A stretch of DNA of 64,000 bases from the NCBI GenBank assembly GCA_028284415.1, contig JANQRU010000007.1:1033243-1097242 (forward strand), read 5' to 3'. Source of the stretch: Pyrinomonadaceae bacterium (lineage in GTDB: Bacteria > Acidobacteriota > Blastocatellia > Pyrinomonadales > Pyrinomonadaceae). Every line of letters starts with the position of its first letter. Position 1 is the first letter of the stretch. A program made the position numbers and the translations under genes. Of the stretch, positions 60,525-64,000 are shown one piece after another. Below the pieces are notes generated by a model, which was not told the origin of the DNA, ran no database searches, and saw nothing but the letters and a program-made list of their open reading frames with translations.

Positions 60525-62252
60525 ATGAAATTTAAAATCTGCGTTTTACTAATAATTCTATTTGCGACTTTGGGATTGACACCCAAGAAAGAGTCTAAAC
60601 TTAAAACCACTACAGATAAATATTTTGATGTAGTTCGTAAAGATTTTACGGGGGACACGGCTTATGAAACTACAGCCTTTGCAGAAAAATACTGGAGAGT
60701 CGTAGGAAATACAGGGTTTAACAAAACTGTATATCGAATTGCAGATAATTTGGAGAAATCTGGATTTGTTTTACAGGATAAGGCAACGTCGAAAGATAGA
60801 TTAACTTATAGAATTGAGAAGAGACCTCTAAGACATGACACTTGGGAGCCTGTTGATGCTTCTTTGAGCATAGTTGGAGAAGAAAAACCTCTATTGCGAT
60901 ATGCCACCAATCGCAACATGATCTATCTAAATTCTTTTTCGACTCCGAAAGAAGGAGTTGAAGGCGAAGTGATTTATATAAAAAACGCTGCAGAGCTAAA
61001 GACTAAAAATATTAAGGGAAAAATAGTATTTACCGATGCGAGAATTAGAAGATTATATCAAACAATAATCGTAAAAGGTGGTGCTTTGGGAATGCTCACT
61101 TATAACAATCCCGCATATCTGCAACCCGAAAAAAATGTAACCTCTATACAATTTAGAAGCCTTCCTTTTGACTCGAAAAGAAAACCTTGGGCGATGGCAC
61201 TTTCTTATGAAGCCAAGGAAAAACTCAAAGCTAAATTGGCAAAAGGAAAAGTCAAAATAAAAGCAAATGTAACCACTAAAGTTTACCCTTCGGAAGAACT
61301 AACGATTATTGCAGATATTCGTGGAAGCGAGTTGCCAAAGGAAAGTTTGGTTTTTAGTGCTCACATTCAAGAACCCGGGGCAAATGATAATGCTTCCGGC
61401 GTGGGTGTTCAGCTAGAAATGGCTATGCTTGCCGGAAAACTGGTTGCCAATAAAACCGTAGAAGCGAAACGAACTCTTACCTTTCTTTGGGGAGATGAAA
61501 TTGGTTCAACGAGAAACTACATAAAAGACAAGGACAGACGCATTCCGGATATTAACTGGGGAATTAGTTTAGATATGGTTGGACAAAACACGGCTATAAC
61601 CGGCGGATCTTTTTTAATTGAAAAGATGCCCGATCCAAGTGCCATTTGGACTAGAGGAAATGATAAACATTCGGAATGGGGCGGACGCGTCTTAAAATTA
61701 GAAGAGATGAAACCTCACTATCTGAACGATTTCATTATAAATATTTTTAAGAAACAAGGAGAGTTTGCCAACTGGGAAGTAAATACCAATCCCTATGAGG
61801 GCGGAAGCGATCACATTCCGTTTTTGCGTGCAAATATTCCAGGTCTTTTGCTATGGCATTTTACAGATCAGTTTTACCACACCGACAATGACCGAATAGA
61901 CAAAGTATCTAAAGAAACACTTAAAAACGTCGGCACAGGTTCTTTAGTGAGTGCGTTTATTTTAATTAATTCTGATAAAGATATTGCCGTCGGTCTAATC
62001 GATGACACTCTAAAAGCTGCCAAAACTAGACTTCAAACCGAATTTGACCTAAGTAAAAAAGCTATAGAAAAAGGAGATTCCAAAGAAAAAGAAATCCTAA
62101 TACTAAAGACTTGGAACGATTGGTATCTTAAATCTTTAGCATCAATTAACGATATGGTTTCTAAGAAAAACATATTAAAAACTGAGATCGCCGACGCACA
62201 ATCTCAACTGCAAAAGCAGACCGATGATTTTATAAAACAATTAGAAAAATAA
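60525..62252 (+). CDS. M28-family zinc aminopeptidase
   Basis: This exported protein is about 575 residues from ATG 60525; a TTG six codons earlier is less likely. The signal peptide is FKICVLLIILFATLGLTP. Zinc ligands of the M28 fold: His in FSAHIQEPGANDNASGVGVQ (Asp from ANDNASG), Glu from TFLWGDEIGSTRNYI, Asp in ISLDMVGQN and His in YHTDNDRIDKVS. An approximately 200-residue N-terminal region contains a PA-like domain (GGALGMLTYNNPAYL). It should cut N-terminal residues from peptides outside the cytoplasm. Confidence 0.9.
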   Translation: MKFKICVLLIILFATLGLTPKKESKLKTTTDKYFDVVRKDFTGDTAYETTAFAEKYWRVVGNTGFNKTVYRIADNLEKSGFVLQDKATSKDRLTYRIEKRPLRHDTWEPVDASLSIVGEEKPLLRYATNRNMIYLNSFSTPKEGVEGEVIYIKNAAELKTKNIKGKIVFTDARIRRLYQTIIVKGGALGMLTYNNPAYLQPEKNVTSIQFRSLPFDSKRKPWAMALSYEAKEKLKAKLAKGKVKIKANVTTKVYPSEELTIIADIRGSELPKESLVFSAHIQEPGANDNASGVGVQLEMAMLAGKLVANKTVEAKRTLTFLWGDEIGSTRNYIKDKDRRIPDINWGISLDMVGQNTAITGGSFLIEKMPDPSAIWTRGNDKHSEWGGRVLKLEEMKPHYLNDFIINIFKKQGEFANWEVNTNPYEGGSDHIPFLRANIPGLLLWHFTDQFYHTDNDRIDKVSKETLKNVGTGSLVSAFILINSDKDIAVGLIDDTLKAAKTRLQTEFDLSKKAIEKGDSKEKEILILKTWNDWYLKSLASINDMVSKKNILKTEIADAQSQLQKQTDDFIKQLEK

Positions 62253-62372
62253 TAGAGAGTTCCTAAAAAGAGAAAAGATTGACTTGGTATAGATGTGATA
62301 GCTTTCTTAATTCAACTACAAATTGGCTTAAGAAGCTAGATAAACAGTCTCCAAAATAAGTCTTTGTTCAGC

Positions 62373-62852
62373 CTATGTATTAATTCCAACTTCAACCTCT
62401 TCAAGTTTCAAAGTATCTTTCAAAACTTTCGGCTCAATTTCAACCAAAAAACCACGCTTTCCACCGTTTATGTAAATTTTTTCTAGATCAAAAATTGTTT
62501 TTTCAGCATAGATCGGTAAATTCTTTTTTGTGCCGAATGGAGATGTTCCGCCGAAGATATATCCCGTTAATTTGGTAGCTTTTTCTGCCGATGCGGATGA
62601 AACCGATTTTACTTTCAAATGTCTTGCAAGATTCTTTTCCGAAACTTCCCTGTCGCCGTGTTGCAAAACAATCAAAGGCTTTTTCTCATTCGTTTCGAAC
62701 ACAAGCGTTTTGACAACCGCGTGTTCATTCACACCCAAAACCTCCGCCGAATGAGTCGTTCCGCCTTTTTCGACATACTCAAAAAGATGCGGTTTGAAAT
62801 CAACCTTTTTCTGTCGTAAAAATCTAATCGCTAGTGTTATCGGATAAGACAT
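62373..62852 (-). CDS. ybaK: Cys-tRNA(Pro) deacylase YbaK
   Basis: This 159-residue YbaK/EbsC family protein hydrolyses mischarged Cys-tRNA(Pro). Marks: FEYVEKGGTTHSAEVLGVNE, VVKTLVFETNEKKPLIVLQH, the substrate-site lysine region and GYIFGGTSPFGTKKNLPIYA, then GKRGFLVEIEP. The protein is a single domain at the expected length and lacks ProRS context. Its start lies beside the inverted repeat at 62969. Confidence 0.92.
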   Translation of the reverse strand: MSYPITLAIRFLRQKKVDFKPHLFEYVEKGGTTHSAEVLGVNEHAVVKTLVFETNEKKPLIVLQHGDREVSEKNLARHLKVKSVSSASAEKATKLTGYIFGGTSPFGTKKNLPIYAEKTIFDLEKIYINGGKRGFLVEIEPKVLKDTLKLEEVEVGINT

Positions 62853-62968
62853 TTATAGCTCCGTATTTATGAAAAAAACTAAGTTCTTGAGTAAACTCAT
62901 ATTTCTTGCCTTTTCGCCTTTAACTTTATACATTACCGCAAGAAACTAGAAAAAAATATAACATATAG

Positions 62969-62998
62969 TCATGCTAAACGAATGTTCGCCTAGCATGA
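62969..62998. promoter_or_regulatory. long palindrome in a divergent intergenic region
   Basis: TCATGCTA-aa-CGAA-tg-TTCG-cc-TAGCATGA forms a 30-base palindrome with a symmetric AA/CC mismatch. It sits between the divergent ybaK and NTF2-like genes and could be an operator for either or both. No regulator gene is adjacent. Confidence 0.45.
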
Positions 62999-63042
62999 TT
63001 TGTCAGCAATTAAAAACAAGAATAATTTAGATTTATCAAGAT

Positions 63043-63540
63043 ATGGAAGATTCAAATCAAAAAGTTATGCCAAAAATAGAACTCAACAATTATCCACAAG
63101 ATAGTTGGACACCGCAAGAAACGGATAATGTGAAGGTGGTTGTAGATTTCTTTCAACGTTTAATGAATGAACATGACTTCGAATACACGCTTGAAAAGTA
63201 TGGAAATGGCTCATATACACAACACAATAGAGCAATACCAAATGAAATTTCCGGACTTGTAAGCTATGTGAAACAACTTACCAAAAGGTTTCCGGAATAT
63301 TCCTTTGATGTAAAACGGATAATTGCTGACGGAGATTTTGTTGTTTTACACAGTCATTGCACTATGAAAGCAAAACACAGAGGTAATGAGAAAAAAGGAT
63401 TTATCATTACAGATACTTTTAGATTAGAAAATGGTCAATTGGCTGAACATTGGGATGCTATTCAACCGATTGATACTTATACGCGTTTCTTGTTTTTGCT
63501 AATTGGAGGGAAAGTAGAAAATGACAATCCAACTTTTTAG
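63043..63540 (+). CDS. SnoaL/NTF2-like protein
   Basis: This 165-residue cytoplasmic protein of the SnoaL-like type has VVVDFFQRLMNEHDFEYTLE, YGNGSYTQHNRAIPNEISGL, RIIADGDFVVLHSHCTMKA and FRLENGQLAEHWDAIQPIDT. The HNRAIPN and EHWDAIQP segments are typical of this family. It might isomerise or hydrolyse a small molecule; no substrate can be inferred. It is divergent from ybaK. Confidence 0.82.
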   Translation: MEDSNQKVMPKIELNNYPQDSWTPQETDNVKVVVDFFQRLMNEHDFEYTLEKYGNGSYTQHNRAIPNEISGLVSYVKQLTKRFPEYSFDVKRIIADGDFVVLHSHCTMKAKHRGNEKKGFIITDTFRLENGQLAEHWDAIQPIDTYTRFLFLLIGGKVENDNPTF

Positions 63541-63651
63541 TATAAAGTGTTTTTGTATATTAGAGTTCACTTTCAGATAGCCCGAATATTACTTTTTTGG
63601 ATAAATTAGTTTACCTATTTTTAAATCCCACTGGTCAAAAATAATTTACAG

Positions 63652-64000
63652 ATGAACATTGAATTTAAGAGACTAACAGAAATTGAAAAATCAGAGATTA
63701 TCAATTTAATGAACGACCCGTTAGTAAGACGACAAATGCCTTTATTGAAAGGTGATTTTACTGAAAGTGATTGTGAAAAATTTGTAGCCTCTAAAGAACA
63801 GCTTTGGAACGAACATGGCTATGGTCCATGGGCTTTTGTCATAAATGACCAATTTGCCGGTTGGGGTGGAATACAGCCAGAAGATGGAGAAGCCGATCTG
63901 GCTTTGGTGTTACATCCTGATTTTTGGGGCAAAGGCAAAATCTTGTATAAACAGATTATAGACAGAGCCTTCGGTGAATTGGGATTAGAATCCGTACAGG
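63652..64000 (+). CDS. GNAT acetyltransferase (partial, runs past the window)
   Basis: The frame opens at ATG 63652 and stays open to the window end, giving at least 116 residues: NIEFKRLTEIEKSEIINLMN, DPLVRRQMPLL, GPWAFVINDQFAGWGGIQPE, and the acetyl-CoA loop region HPDFWGKGKILYKQIIDRAF then GELGLESVQ. That is a RimJ/RimL-type N-acetyltransferase truncated by the window edge. Substrate is unknown. Confidence 0.8.
   Translation, partial: MNIEFKRLTEIEKSEIINLMNDPLVRRQMPLLKGDFTESDCEKFVASKEQLWNEHGYGPWAFVINDQFAGWGGIQPEDGEADLALVLHPDFWGKGKILYKQIIDRAFGELGLESVQ

Overview
The window is an AT-rich bacterial chromosome segment, densely coded on both strands. No rRNA, prophage, transposase, integrase or CRISPR array was seen. 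The gene content suggests an Acidobacteriota lineage, perhaps Blastocatellia. The signs are an ECF sigma factor next to a Ser/Thr kinase with a zinc-finger-like N-terminal tail region, a roughly 1050-residue VPS10/BNR-type beta-propeller, a carboxypeptidase-regulatory TonB-dependent receptor, many DUF5991/DUF4440/delta-60 type exported proteins, split heptose kinase/adenylyltransferase genes (a Gram-negative LPS pathway) and a bacterial NurA. This taxonomic placement is inference from remembered family distributions; no search was run.

Layout. 0-5.6 kb: pyruvate kinase, ECF sigma factor and Ser/Thr kinase, then a 59-residue membrane protein and a DUF5991 exported protein on the minus strand. 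5.8-16 kb is the most rearranged part. An intact tRNA-His(GTG) is followed by two tandem DUF5991/TonB-C-like exported paralogs. Then comes a degenerate 3' half of the same tRNA, a broken copy of a small gene and the tail of a DUF4440 gene. After that lies a complete five-gene peptide/nickel-type ABC transporter operon ending in a DUF4198 (CbiK-like) protein. Beyond it are an exact 57-nt scrap of the second paralog, a second degenerate tRNA-His 3' half and the intact version of the small gene.

16-19 kb: heptose kinase and adenylyltransferase, an unknown gene and rsmE. 19-22 kb: a minus-strand NurA nuclease, a zinc-ribbon membrane protein and a possible HAS-barrel protein, all translationally coupled. 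22-29.4 kb: small exported proteins, a VWA protein and its likely MoxR/ChlI-type AAA+ partner, separated by an Arg/Tyr-rich exported protein and a threonine-aldolase-family enzyme, then a cupin. 29.4-33.7 kb: PEP carboxylase and a delta-60-repeat exported protein. 34-38.5 kb: a minus-strand set (unknown protein, TonB-dependent receptor, CusF/cytochrome c lipoprotein, PepSY membrane protein) that looks like a copper-related envelope module.

38.5-49.9 kb: a DinB protein, the large beta-propeller, an overlapping pair of small unknown genes, then long-chain acyl-CoA dehydrogenase and thiolase genes. These two genes carry nearly identical FadR-type palindromic operators (17 of 18 bases). Between them lie an esterase lipoprotein, an isochorismatase-type hydrolase and a nest of palindromic repeats. 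A stand-alone alarmone synthetase follows. 50-64 kb: an HNH/antitoxin-like pair, two beta-lactamase-fold hydrolases, two GNAT enzymes (the last cut by the window end), a three-gene ferric iron ABC transporter, a SUKH-type protein, an M28 peptidase, YbaK and an NTF2-like protein.

Most starts were chosen by ribosome-binding site and signal peptide rather than by longest frame. All family names come from motif reading by eye.
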